Assembly (NCBI RefSeq): GCF_964340395.1
Contig: NC_135554.1
Coordinates: 3,056,001-3,120,000 of the forward strand
Origin: Glandiceps talaboti
Lineage: Eukaryota > Hemichordata > Enteropneusta > Spengelidae
DNA length: 64,000 bases
Direction of reading: 5' to 3'
Every line of letters starts with the position of its first letter. The first letter of the stretch is position 1. Shown piece after piece: positions 12,787 to 26,072 of the stretch. Both the position numbers and the translations under genes were made by a program. The notes under the pieces are model-generated. The model did not search any database. It worked only from the letters and a program-made list of their open reading frames with translations, and had not been told where the DNA came from.

Positions 12787-13114
12787 ATGAGTCACCAGCA
12801 AACAAATAATTGTAATGGTCAACCAGTTGGCCAAAATGGTCGGTCCATCCCACCAATACGGGTGCAAAGTGAAACACCAGGACCACCGTCTAATGCAACG
12901 ACTCCCATACCAGGCCTTCATGCAGTTCAACACAATGGCTTGCAAAATGCACAATTAAATCAGTCCGTACAATTACCCAAACTGTCATCAGTCAGACAAA
13001 TTGTCAATCATGGCAGACCTGACCAGAAGTCATACTCAATTCCGTCCCTTCATCATGATTTGAAACGAGAACAACAAAGTTACTCAGAAAATGGCCATAC
13101 AGACAATAAAAAAG
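12787..13114 (+). CDS. First coding exon of an unrecognised protein (partial gene)
   Basis: The frame opens at ATG 12787 (A at -3) and runs 109 codons plus one base to a donor, AAAAAAG then GTAAGA, at 13114/13115, leaving phase 1. Upstream, a pyrimidine tract (about 12731-12750) ends in AAG at 12753, a good acceptor, so the exon is probably 12754-13114 with a 33-base 5' leader. The predicted N-terminus begins MSHQQTNNCNGQPVGQNG and is rich in Gln, Asn, Ser, Pro and His, with a basic patch (HDLKREQQ) near residue 95. It shows no signal peptide, membrane segment or domain I recognise and looks intrinsically disordered, as N-termini of nuclear regulators often are; that role is inference. The frame continues past the donor to 13230 but there becomes AT-rich and intron-like. 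No matching downstream exon was identified in the window. Confidence 0.6.
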
Positions 13115-13629
13115 GTAAGAACTTTCCATCTTATACAAATTATGTTAGATGTCAAACGGCATCATTTAGGATTGGATTTCATTACACTTCATTGCATATC
13201 AATTTTGTAAAGTTCATCACAGTGTGCTGAATTTCATTGCATCTGTGGCAAATTTCTACATTTATCAAATTTAAATTTGTCAGTAAGACATGCATTAAGT
13301 ATGATTATTTCACCTCAGCCAGTACAAGGACACTGTCTCTGACACTGTCTCTGGGTGAATGAGTTACCACAATATATCCTTGTTTAATAAAGAGAAAGTG
13401 ACTCTTTAAAAATCAATGCTCCATTGTTTTGAAATATCACAGCGTAGATCTTGGTTTCAAGTTATTAGTTAGTGTATCACAAAATAGATGCTATCACATC
13501 ATGTTATATTGTACTAAATGACTGATCTGAAGCAGCTCTCAAACACAGTATTCATATAGATATTGTAAGTTGCACTAAGCTTTTCATAAAGAAAGTAAGA
13601 AGGAAGTGTATGATCAAAAACAGTTTATT
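13115..13629 (+). other. Putative intron start, no other feature
   Basis: AT-rich and CpG-poor, unlike the segment just upstream. A short duplication, 'gacactgtctct', lies near 13328-13352. I see nothing else. Confidence 0.5.
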
Positions 13630-14514
13630 ATTTGACTTTGATTAATTAAAATACTGTACTACAAATGAATTGACGTTAATTAAAATAATGTACTACAAAT
13701 GAATTGACTTTAATTAAAATACTGTACTACAAATGAATTGACTTTAATTAAAATACTGTACTACAAATGAATTGACTTTAATTAAAATAATGTACTACAA
13801 ATGAATTGACTTTAATTAAAATACTGTACTACAAATGAATTGACTTTAATTAAAATAATGTACTACAAATGAATTGACTTTAATTAAAATAATGTACTAC
13901 AAATGAATTGACGTTAATTAAAATACTGTACTACAAATGAATTGACTTTAATTAAAATACTGTACTACACATGAATATTAAAATACTGTACTACACATGA
14001 ATATTAAAATACTGTACTAAATATGAATATTAAAGTACTGTACTACACATGAATTGACTTTAATTAAAATACTGTACTAAATATGAATATTAAAATACTG
14101 TACTACACATGAATATTAAAATACTGTACTACAAATGAATATTAAAATACTGTACTACACATGAATATTAAAATACTGTACTACACATGAATATTAAAAT
14201 ACTACTACACATGAATATTAAAATACTGTACTACACATGAATATTAAAATACTGTACTACACATGAATATTAAAATACTGTACTACACATGAATATTAAA
14301 ATACTGTACTACACATGAATATTAAAATACTGTACTACATATGTATATTAAAATGCTGTACTACACATGAATATTAAAATACTGTACTACACATGAATAT
14401 TAAAATACTGTACTACACATGAATATTAAAATACTGTACTACACATGAATATTAAAATACTGTACTACACATGAATATTAAAATACTGTACTACACATGA
14501 ATATTAAAATACTG
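13630..14514. repeat. Two-state minisatellite: 34-bp units, then 26-bp units
   Basis: The left part (to about 13970) has about ten 34-bp units containing 'ttgactttaattaaaata'. The right part has about 21 units of 26 bp that differ by clean loss of the 8 bases 'tgacttta' and by 'acacatg' in place of 'acaaatg'. A single long unit recurs inside the short-unit part at about 14050. The core 'aaaatactgtactaca' is shared throughout. Confidence 0.95.
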
Positions 14515-14680
14515 TGGCAGATGTGGCAGATAACCCAACCTGGTGTGCAGTAGCTAAGAGTTCAATGTTTATACAGTTAAATATATTGCAACATTCGACA
14601 ATTCCTGTTGATGAAACTTTTTGTTAAATTATTGACTCATCATAGACCACTTTTTGAAAGTACTTCGTCATGATTATGTG

Positions 14681-15053
14681 GAGTTTTAGACAAACTGTTG
14701 ACTGTGGAAGGGTTATATAGAGTTTTAGACAAACTAGTGACTGTGGAAGGGTTATATAGAGTTTTAGACAAACTAGTGACTGTGGAAGGGTTATATAGAG
14801 TTTTAGACAAACTAGTGACTGTGGAAGGGTTATATCGAGTTTTAGACAAACTAGTGACTGTGGAAGGGTTATATAGAGTTTTAGACAAACTAGTGACTGT
14901 GGAAGGGTTATATAGAGTTTTAGACAAACTGTTAACTGTGGAAGGGTTATATAGTTTTAGACAAACTAGTGACTGTGGAAGGGTTATATAGAGTTTTAGA
15001 CAAACTAGTGACTGTGGAAGGGTTATATCGAGTTTTAGACAAACTAGTGACTG
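14681..15053. repeat. 39-bp minisatellite, about 9.5 copies
   Basis: The unit contains 'gttttagacaaactagtg' followed by 'actgtggaagggttatat'. One unit lost 3 bases near 14953. Because 39 is a multiple of 3, open frames exist on both strands (a 13-residue repeat containing VLDKLVTVEGLYR on +), but the flanks carry no start or splice context that suggests translation. Confidence 0.95.
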
Positions 15054-15702
15054 GTAAAAAATCAACAAAGTCTCCTTTTGAAGCATCTTTGTTTGAGTGT
15101 TTGTTCACTTTAAGTGTGACCTCTGAACCTAGAAATGTGACCTACATCTTTGACCATGACCCTTACTGACATGTTTGTAGTAAGAAATATACACATAAGA
15201 TGTGTTACATAAACAAGAATGAATAGTTGTAGAAATGACAGTTCTAGGGTGTAGGGCTACGTGTACATGTATGCTGAGTACAGGGTTACTTTATTTGACT
15301 CCTATGCAGTCCTATAGCATTTTAATCCCTTTCTACCAGAGGGATATTTGTTTGTACACAACAAACTACATGTTGGTCAATTTGGAAAATAGGCAATTAA
15401 TAAACTAAAATGTGGCATGGACATGAGATACACTGTGCTCTGTTATGAAAGATAGTCATTTGTAGGCGGCTTTTGGAAAATATCAGAACATGTTGACAGC
15501 TGACAGCAAAATTTGCACTTCTGGACATTGTTCTGAAAAATAGCGTCTTTTTGACTTCTGGTTATTCATCTTCATGGCAGTTCTGTTAGTAATACAACTT
15601 ACAAGAGGGATGTGAAAGCATTAGTTAATAGCATGCCGCTCTATTAAAAATGATGACAGTTAAACTATGCAAACTATCGCATGTAAGTGGCGCCAATATA
15701 GG
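15054..15702. other. Unique sequence, no gene seen
   Basis: AT-rich, non-repetitive sequence with no supported exon, RNA gene or mobile element. Confidence 0.5.
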
Positions 15703-15836
15703 AGAGATGGTTATATTTTGTGATTGGTTGAAATTTAGGACTAGAGATGGTTATATTTTGTGATTGGTTGAAATTTAGGACTAGAGATGGTTATATTTTG
15801 TGATTGGTTGAAATTTAGGACTAGAGATGGTTATAC
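15703..15836. repeat. 40-bp tandem repeat, 3.3 copies
   Basis: The unit contains 'gatggttatattttgtg' and 'attggttgaaatttagg'. Three copies are identical and a fourth is cut short at 'gatggttata', so the expansion is recent. Confidence 0.95.
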
Positions 15837-17628
15837 TATTTAGGATTAAGCTAAGCATACATAGGTACATGTAGTCATGAAAATGATTGTGGTTTATCAT
15901 TCAAACAAGTTATTGAAAGCTATCTTATAGAGAAGGTCACCTTGGTACTTGTGTGAACTGTTCAAATCTATTGTACTGATTGCTCTATCCTTGGACACGG
16001 TCCAAGTCAGGGTCTTTATGCTCTATCAACTTAATGATCTTTTTATTGCAGTGCTTTTGAAATGATCAGTAAACCACTAAAGTGGTTGAAAAGACACCTC
16101 TCAATCTTACCTGTTCTAGTCTCATGAACACATTGTGTTCTAATTTCCATGTGTCTTCTAACCATGACAACTGATTTTGATTTCATTATGTTATTTGCCA
16201 AACAGCTACATGTATAGTGAATTTAGCCAAGGTATATATGTTGTAGTATGACTATAAAACCCAAGCATTTATCTGTATTGCTATTACATATAATGAGAGT
16301 ATTAACCTGTATATTACTAATGTCTTTCAATTACCCAAAATTAAAGTATTGATCTTGAAAACAGTGAACAGTATCCAATGTACTGATTTATGGTATAACT
16401 TTGCCACTGTACTTTGCCTATTATACCGATTTAACAATGTGTATTGTGTGGTATTATTCTCCAGTGGTCTCAGGTATTTCTTCAAAGTCATGCGCTTGAC
16501 AAAATGAGTTCCTATTGTTCTCAGCGAATCTTAACATGAATTGAAATCTCTGAAAATTGTTATTTTCAGTGATTTGTCATCCTTTTCAAAAACTGGTAAA
16601 ACTACATAATACAAGAGTTATAAGTTTACTAAACACCCAAACACAATTCTCTCAATTAAGTCTCAATATCAAATGTTTGCACCATAATAGTTAGACTGTC
16701 AACAGTCTACATAACAGTGAACAATTTCATGTACTTTAAAGCTGAGTTTATAAAGTTTTTATTTTGTGAAAATATTGACATAAAACCTTGATTAATCTAT
16801 TCTTAAATGTTTAAATGTTGATACATGTATTTGGTAGCATTAGTAACCATCATATTATATTGTTAGTACACTAGTAAAAAATCCCCCCCCCCACCTGCCC
16901 CCACCTTCCCCCTGCCCTCCTAGCATAAATTCAGCCCCTCTTCCTTAAACCATTACCAGTAATTGCTTTGTTGAGTAGTAGTCACAAAGTGAGTTTGAAC
17001 TTGAGTTGTACAATTATGTTAAAGTAAAATGTTTTGATAGATTATTGCCATGATTTATTTCAATAAGGGGATCACATCCTGTACTCAGACTCTTTAAATT
17101 ATTATTATTTGATATGCTTTGAATTCACAAGCAAGAAAATATTGAAACCATTTGAAGAAACTACAGGAAGCCTCTTGACCGAGTCCTGGCATACAGTCAT
17201 GTTTTCACCAGAAACCGTGGTGACAGGACGTCTATGAATATTGTTAGTGTTACTACAGATGACACACTGAGTAGCTATCATAATATAAATATACCATGGT
17301 AGAGTTGGAATGTCAAATAAACTGTCATGTCTGCTGTATAGTGGATTTTAATTACAATTAATTAAAAGTTAATTCAGAGTTAATTAAGCTGAATGGTTTC
17401 CATAGTCATGTAGATAGCTCTTAAATTATGCAGAATAATTAGACTGAGATTGTAATTAGTTTGAACCAGTTCAGATAATCCTAATTGGCTTGCAGTTTAG
17501 TTTTTAAGTTAAGGAATGACAGAAGTAGTTTGATCTAGACTTGATAGCAATTCTCCTAATAACATTTTATTGTAGTTTTCTATTATCATTACTTTGTTTG
17601 TCATGATGTGGCTCTTGATGCTATCTAG
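15837..17628. other. Unique AT-rich sequence with one C-rich tract
   Basis: No exon or RNA gene is supported. A C-rich, nearly G-free tract occurs at about 16882-16922. The rest is plain intron-like or intergenic sequence. Confidence 0.5.
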
Positions 17629-18262
17629 TAGAACTACATAGGGTCATTGATCAGTGATATAGAACTACATAGGGTCATTGATCAGTGATATAGAACTACA
17701 TAGGGTCATTGATCAGTGATATAGAACTACATAGGGTCATTGATCAGTGATATAGAACTACATAGGGTCATTGATCAGTGATATAGAACTACATAGGGTC
17801 ATTGATCAGTGATATAGAACTACATAGGGTCATTGATCAGTGATATAGAACTACATAGGGTCATTGATCAGTGATATAGAACTACATAGGGTCATTGATC
17901 AATGATATAGAACTACATAGGGTCATTGATCAGTGATATAGAACTACATAGGGTCATTGATCAATGATATAGAACTACATAGGGTCATTGATCAATGATA
18001 TAGAACTACATAGGGTCATTGATCAATGGCATAGAACTACATATGGGTCATTGATCAATGAAATAGAACTACATAGGGTCATTGATCAATGGTATAGAAC
18101 TACATAGGGTCATTGATCAGTGATATAGAACTACATAGGGTCATTGATCAATGATATAGAACTACATAGGGTCATTGATCAATGGCATAGAACTACATAT
18201 GGGTCATTGATCAATGAAATAGAACTACATAGGGTCATTGATCAATGGTATAGAACTACATG
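17629..18262. repeat. 31-bp minisatellite with palindromic core, about 20 copies
   Basis: The unit contains 'agaactacatagggtcatt'. Left copies carry 'cattgatcagtg'. Many right copies carry CATTGATCAATG, a perfect 12-base palindrome. A five-unit block with a distinctive order of variants (ending ggcat, aaat, ggtat, with one 32-bp unit) is present twice, 156 bases apart (landmark at 18025 and 18181). Confidence 0.97.
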
Positions 18263-21224
18263 AGGTAATTTCATTACTGATATATATGTCCCATAATTGT
18301 TAGTAATTAAAGTTATCCCAGTATATGTTTATATGAAACTAGGAAGGAAACCCTGTGGAGATTTGGTTTGGATTGACTTTCAATAGAAGGCCCATGCCAA
18401 GCCTCATACTGTCAGGTTTCCTGTAAGTATTAATTAGTCCCCCTCAAGGAAGAGCTATCACAGTGGTCTCCAGCCGTGTGTCCTTGTGTCTATCAATATC
18501 AAGTCATTTTTCAAGACATGCGATATTTGATTTCTTTCAAACCTGTTACAAAGGTGACATATACAAATTAATTGAATGGTCAACCATATTTGTAATTAAA
18601 TATCAGTATTTGGTGCACAACTCAAAAACTATTATATTCAAGACTCCATTCAAGTGTCTACCCCATATTATCAGATGTAAGCTTTCGTTTGAGACCTTGG
18701 CTTTGACCTTCAGGGTCAATTATCAGAATCCATCCTTTTCCTGCATATCACATATACTTTGTAGTACAAATGTATTTATTTGTTACCACTAAATAAATCA
18801 TGTCAAATGGAAATAAAGTATTTGAGGGGTGTGACTTGTAGGAAGATTTGTTTAACTGCCATACATAAAACCAATAGAAATTATAATAGATTCCTGTCAA
18901 CATTGTTAGTCCAAGAAGGGATATGTTTAATGCAATATTAAAAATGATTTATGCCAAGGACAAACAATGACCATGTCAAATGTTATTTCACCCATAATTA
19001 TTTTCTAAAAGTAGTACATGTAGTAATTTAGTAGGATATGAAATGTACATGTTTTATGATAAATGTACAGCACTTTAAATAGTATGTTTATTTTTATTTA
19101 TTTCCACATACAACATACGAGTTTCCATGTACAATACTTATTTCCACATACAACATATTTGTGTTTCCATGACCACAGATATCCACTCCCTACATTATGA
19201 TTGCCTTCCCTCCCTCTCCCTCACTACATCATGATTGGTGTAATAGACAATTTAGAAGTTTGGATGTCAGGACGAAGTGACCAATCACTTTAGAACAATG
19301 TATATTTGATGACAAAGTGACCAATCAGATAGTTATCAAATTCATCAGTTAAGGTACAACTTTCTTTGTAACCTTACTATGTTTCAAATCAGGTAACCTG
19401 TCTTAACCAATAGTTTCACCAGCTGGAGTCTCTACACTCTGCCAATCCCATGCATACATATTTTGATATTGCTGACACAAAACAAAAGCTAAGGTAGACA
19501 TAGAAGGCAAGGCAGAAGGAGGAATGAATAGAATTCCATCTTAAAAGGTTAGAACCCTGGTAATTAATAAACCATAGTATTGAACCACAAGTCTTTTATA
19601 CTGTTCTGATAATAGTGTGTGATATCTCTAAATTCTGTCTCATTCTTTCTTAGTTTACATTACATTCATTCTATAGAATCATGAACTAACTTGATGAGGG
19701 ATTTCTCCTCAAGACATCAGCTTTTGCAAATATTTTGTTTGTCTCAAGGGTACCAGTTTGAATATTAAAACATTGCTTTGTCAAACCCTGTGAGAGTCTA
19801 ATATAAGGTTTAATAATCAAGTAAGGCAGGTTGTTACTAGAACATTATTAACCTTGTGAAAGGGCCATTAAATTTCACCAACAATAGTTCAATAAATAGT
19901 GTTTAATAGACCAATATAGTAACAATATTACCTTCATCACAATAATAAGAACTAATGACACCCCTGTCTCTCCCACCATTCCAAGGAGCATAAGTGGAAA
20001 AGAAATCACCAAATATGCAAATAATGTACCTACTGACAGAATGTCATCTCCCAAAAAAGCCAAATTAGTCTTCCAACAAAACATGCAAATCACAAACATT
20101 TTATGTGGGTGTTAAAATTCAATTGTGCATTATTACAATGCCAACTATAGTTGAATTCCCCATATATGTGTATCTTGACTTGTTAGAAACCAGTAATGTA
20201 TAGATAAGAATATTGATATGAGTAAAATGTAGCAATAATGTATAACAAACACACATTGCTGAATATATCATCCACACTTTTTGGTAAATTGATTAATTTT
20301 GAAATTGAAGGGAAGGGTAACTACCACAATTCTTACATTCCTTGATGGACTACCCCAATACTTGTAGACACTCACTGTGCTGGAAGTAATTCAACTGATA
20401 AAACCTCTTAGCTACAAGCCAACTGGAAAAATTGATTCCCAAGTTATTTCCTGGATGGTGTACATGTATATAATTAAAGGAAGTAACTTCATCTTTTTGG
20501 AAGGTCACAAACTGGTACAGAGTTAGGTGATATGAAATTAAACATCAAACCCTCAAAACTTCAAACTTGTTGTTGATGTCAGTGAGCAAATTTAGCCGTC
20601 TACAATTTCTTGTAATATTAGCTGTCTGCAATTTCTTGTAAAGGTGACCCTATTTTTAAAGATGTTTCAGTCTCATTACTTTTTCATTGAGCTATGGGTT
20701 GGTCGGTTGATTAAAAAAAAGTAAAAAAAGTAGAAAATACCATCATCATGTTTTTCTGCCTTTCCTTTTCTTCCTCTCAATCTTCTCTTTATTAGCTTCT
20801 TGGTAACAAGCCCTTTCCCAGCTTTTCTACACAATTGGCATGTTTTCACCCCCTTCCCCCACTTGAATAACTTCCGTCATGAAAGAAATGCTCTCTTTGT
20901 GAATAAGTGTTGTTGTTGCTGCCATAACTGTAGATGGCATAGACAGTTCAGACACTTGCTTATTCTTGCTAAAGAGGGTACTTTTCTGCAAAATATTAAG
21001 GACGGGCGAAACAAAAATATATTATATATTTTTTTTTGATGTTGAAGCTGAAAATTTGGGTAAGTCGGGTAATGAGAAAAAAAAAAAAAATGTCACCCTA
21101 ATATTACCAGTCTACCATTTAGTTGTAATATTAGCTGTGTACCATTTCTTGTACTATTATCCAAGGATGAAAAAGAAAAGCAAAAAGTGGGTGCTGACTG
21201 CAGACAGCAAAATCATTGTTTTTA
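18263..21224. other. Mostly unique sequence with a family B fragment
   Basis: About 18620-18730 holds 'ccattcaagtgtct', 'cccatattat' and 'gtaagctttcgt', shared with 48190-48245 (family B). A small duplication of 'atttccacatacaacata' lies near 19100-19160. An A-run is at about 21078-21090. No exon is supported by splice context plus open frame. Confidence 0.5.
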
Positions 21225-21590
21225 GTTTCAGAGGATAAATGGCTTTAAATTCAGAGGATAAATGACTTTAAATTCAGAGGATAAAGTTGACTTTAAATTC
21301 AGAGGATAAATGACTTTAAATTCAGAGGATAAACTTGACTTTAAATTCAGAGGATACATGTGGTTTTGTAAATGTCTTTAAATTCAGAGGATAAACTTGA
21401 CTTTAAATTCAGAGGATAAATGACTTTAAATTCAGAGGATAAATGACTTTAAATTCAGAGGATAAACTTGACTTTAAATTCAGAGGATAAACTTGACTTT
21501 AAATGCAGAGGATAAACTTGACTTTAAATTCAGAGGATAAACTTGACTTTAAATTCAGAGGATAAACTTGACTTGTTAAATTCAAAGGTT
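21225..21590. repeat. 23/25-bp minisatellite, about 15 copies
   Basis: The core 'ctttaaattcagaggataa' is followed by either 'atga' or 'acttga', giving 23- and 25-bp units mixed in no strict order. One copy is interrupted by about 15 bases near 21360. Confidence 0.93.
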
Positions 21591-22794
21591 TCAGGATGAA
21601 AGTAAATGTACATACTTCCTGTACACAATGTCCTGGTTTTAACATACATGTACACTGTACTTGCCTAGCCATATATGAATCATGGGTCATTTGCATCTGC
21701 TTCCATTGCTTTGATTAACAAACACTGGTGTCACTCCATCTATCTGAAATCAACAACAGAGGACAACAGAGTTATGTCACCCTTCCACATTCAAAGACTG
21801 AAATCATTACCTCAAGTTGTCCTGTTTAGTTTGTAGTGATTGTGTTATGGCAATCCTATCATTTATCCATCTGTGTTGTTTGTATACTGTTTATGTATTT
21901 AGATACAGTAGTAGAATCAGTCAATAGAAAGGACTAGTTGTCATAGTAATGGATGTGCCTCTATTGTAAAAACCATACATGTACTATGCTTCTTCTTGAC
22001 ATCAAACCTCTGAAAGTGGAATCATGACAGGCTCACATAAATTGACTGTACATATTGTAGTATTGGTCCTGTCATTGTAGTATTGGTCCAACAAAGGTGA
22101 TCAGCTCATAAAATGTGAACAAAGTTAGTTTTACAATAATTAAACTATAATAACTATACAATAAAAGTTGTCACAGTAATATTTTAAACCCAAATGGTAA
22201 ATTTAAAATTATTATAAAACAATGGAGGCATTGTTTTCTGTTTCACCTAGGTTATGTTTCAAATTATTTGATCAACTAATAGTAATATGTAATAAACCTT
22301 ATTGTAATGTATATCTCATACGAGTTATCAGTTTGTAATAATAGTTTAGAACAAGTATGTAATGAATTCTATAGATTTATTAGAGGTGTAAGTAAAGTCA
22401 GGTTTAAGGTGTGAACTGGGTAGATTTCCTAAATGCAAATAGGTCCTAACGTTGTTAAACAAATGAAAATACATTGGAAAAGAATGAATTCCTGCCAGAT
22501 CAGCATTTGTTGGTAAAGTTTTAGCAAGAAATGAACAAAGGTTGAGTAGTTGACTATTATGTAACTTGTGAACAATTTCATGTACATGTACAATGTAGGA
22601 ATGTAAGAGAAAACAAACAAACTATTATAAGATGTAAACAAAAACATCAAGTAAGAAGATTACCTGAACTGACCTCATCTGACATCAGTTTACCCATTCT
22701 TGAACAAAGTACAATTGTACCTGTACATGTGTATGGCTGATGTTTTAAAATTTCAAACCATTGTTGTCTAGAGCATAAAGAGTAGTTTGTTTTT
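21591..22794. other. Unique sequence, no gene seen
   Basis: AT-rich. A short duplication of 'tgtagtattggtcc' lies near 22055-22090. Short open frames lack codon or splice support. Confidence 0.5.
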
Positions 22795-25700
22795 GTGCAG
22801 TATTACTATATGTACATTGTGCAGTATTACTATATGTACATTGTGCAGTATTACTATATGTACATTGTGCAGTATTACTATATGTACATTGTGTAGTATT
22901 ACTACATGTACATTGTGTAGTATTACTATATGTACATTGTGCAGTATTACTATATGTACATTGTGTAGTATTACTACATGTACATTGTGTAGTATTACTA
23001 TATGTACATTGTGTAGTATTACTATATGTACATTGTGTAGTATTACTATATGTACATTGTGTAGTATTACTATATGTACATTGTGCAGTATTACTATATG
23101 TACATTGTGTAGTATTACTATATGTACATTGTGTAGTATTACTATATGTACATTGTGTAGTATTACTATATGTACATTGTGCAGTATTACTATATGTACA
23201 TTGTGCAGTATTACTATATGTACATTGTGCAGTATTACTATATGTACATTGTGCAGTATTACTATATGTACATTGTGTAGTATTACTACATGTACATTGT
23301 GTAGTATTACTATATGTACATTGTGCAGTATTACTATATGTACATTGTGCAGTATTACTATATGTACATTGTGCAGTATTACTATATGTACATTGTGCAG
23401 TATTACTATATGTACATTGTGTAGTATTACTATATGTACATTGTGCAGTATTACTATATGTACATTGTGCAGTATTACTATATGTACATTGTGCAGTATT
23501 ACTATATGTACATTGTGCAGTATTACTATATGTACATTGTGCAGTATTACTATATGTACATTGTGTAGTATTACTATATGTACATTGTGTAGTATTACTA
23601 CATGTACATTGTGTAGTATTACTACATGTACATTGTGTAGTATTACTATATGTACATTGTGTAGTATTACTATATGTACATTGTGTAGTATTACTATATG
23701 TACATTGTGTAGTATTACTATATGTACATTGTGTAGTATTACTATATGTACATTGTGTAGTATTACTATATGTACATTGTGCAGTATTACTACATGTACA
23801 TTGTGTAGTATTACTATATGTACATTGTGTAGTATTACTATATGTACATTGTGCAGTATTACTATATGTACATTGTGTAGTATTACTATATGTACATTGT
23901 GTAGTATTACTATATGTACATTGTGCAGTATTACTATATGTACATTTTGCAGTATTACTATATGTACATTGTGTAGTATTACTATATGTACATTGTGCAG
24001 TATTACTATATGTACATTGTGCAGTATTACTATATGTACATTGTGTAGTATTACTATATGTACATTGTGTAGTATTACTATATGTACATTGTGTAGTATT
24101 ACTATATGTACATTGTGTAGTATTACTATATGTACATTGTGCAGTATTACTACATGTACATTGTGCAGTATTACTACATGTACATTGTGTAGTATTACTA
24201 TATGTACATTGTGCAGTATTACTATATGTACATTGTGTAGTATTACTATATGTACATTGTGCAGTATTACTATATGTACATTGTGTAGTATTACTACATG
24301 TACATTGTGTAGTATTACTATATGTACATTGTGTAGTATTACTATATGTACATTGTGTAGTATTACTATATGTACATTGTGTAGTATTACTATATGTACA
24401 TTGTGCAGTATTACTATATGTACATTGTGCAGTATTACTATATGTACATTGTGCAGTATTACTATATGTACATTGTGTAGTATTACTATATGTACATTGT
24501 GTAGTATTACTACATGTACATTGTGTAGTATTACTATATGTACATTGTGCAGTATTACTACATGTACATTGTGCAGTATTACTATATGTACATTGTGTAG
24601 TATTACTATATGTACATTGTGTAGTATTACTATATGTACATTGTGTAGTATTACTATATGTACATTGTGCAGTATTACTATATGTACATTGTGTAGTATT
24701 ACTATATGTACATTGTGCAGTATTACTACATGTACATTGTGTAGTATTACTACATGTACATTGTGTAGTATTACTATATGTACATTGTGCAGTATTACTA
24801 CATGTACATTGTGTAGTATTACTATATGTACATTGTGTAGTATTACTATATGTACATTGTGTAGTATTACTATATGTACATTGTGTAGTATTACTATATG
24901 TACATTGTGCAGTATTACTATATGTACATTGTGTAGTATTACTACATGTACATTGTGTAGTATTACTATATGTACATTGTGTAGTATTACTATATGTACA
25001 TTGTGTAGTATTACTATATGTACATTGTGCAGTATTACTATATGTACATTGTGTAGTATTACTACATGTACATTGTGTAGTATTACTATATGTACATTGT
25101 GTAGTATTACTATATGTACATTGTGTAGTATTACTATATGTACATTGTGTAGTATTACTACATGTACATTGTGTAGTATTACTATATGTACATTGTGTAG
25201 TATTACTATATGTACATTGTGTAGTATTACTACATGTACATTGTGTAGTATTACTATATGTACATTGTGCAGTATTACTATATGTACATTGTGTAGTATT
25301 ACTACATGTACATTGTGTAGTATTACTATATGTACATTGTGCAGTATTACTATATGTACATTGTGTAGTATTACTATATGTACATTGTGTAGTATTACTA
25401 TATGTACATTGTGCAGTATTACTACATGTACATTGTGTAGTATTACTATATGTACATTGTGTAGTATTACTATATGTACATTGTGTAGTATTACTATATG
25501 TACATTGTGTAGTATTACTATATGTACATTGTGCAGTATTACTATATGTACATTGTGTAGTATTACTATATGTACATTGTGTAGTATTACTATATGTACA
25601 TTGTGTAGTATTACTATATGTACATTGTGCAGTATTACTACATGTACATTGTGTAGTATTACTATATGTACATTGTGTAGTATTACTATATGTACATTGT

Positions 25701-26072
25701 GTAGTATTACTATATGTACATTGTGTAGTATTACTATATGTACATTGTGTAGTATTACTATATGTACATTGTGTAGTATTACTATATGTACATTGTGTAG
25801 TATTACTATATGTACATTGTGCAGTATTACTATATGTACATTGTGTAGTATTACTATATGTACATTGTGCAGTATTACTATATGTACATTGTGTAGTATT
25901 ACTATATGTACATTGTGCAGTATTACTACATGTACATTGTGTAGTATTACTATATGTACATTGTGTAGTATTACTATATGTACATTGTGTAGTATTACTA
26001 CATGTACATTGTGTAGTATTACTACATGTACATTGTGCAGTATTACTATATGTACATTGTGCAGTATTACTA
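22795..26072. repeat. 24-bp minisatellite, about 136 copies, essentially indel-free
   Basis: The unit contains 'gtattactatatgtacatt' plus 'gtgca'. Almost all variation is at two positions, both C/T: gtgCag/gtgTag and actaCatg/actaTatg. The only other internal change I saw is 'tacattttgcag' near 23947. The repeat stays in register from start to end, so I see no indel across about 3.2 kb. As 24 is a multiple of 3, frames above 1100 codons are open on both strands, with 8-residue periodic Cys-rich (+) or Asn/Gln/Thr-rich (-) products. Opening of both strands at once and absence of splice or 5' signals argue that these are by-products of the repeat. Confidence 0.98.

Noticed and set aside
14640-15169. 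Leucine/valine-rich 13-residue repeat protein
   Set aside because: It is confined to the 39-bp array, open on both strands, and the flanks do not look coding.
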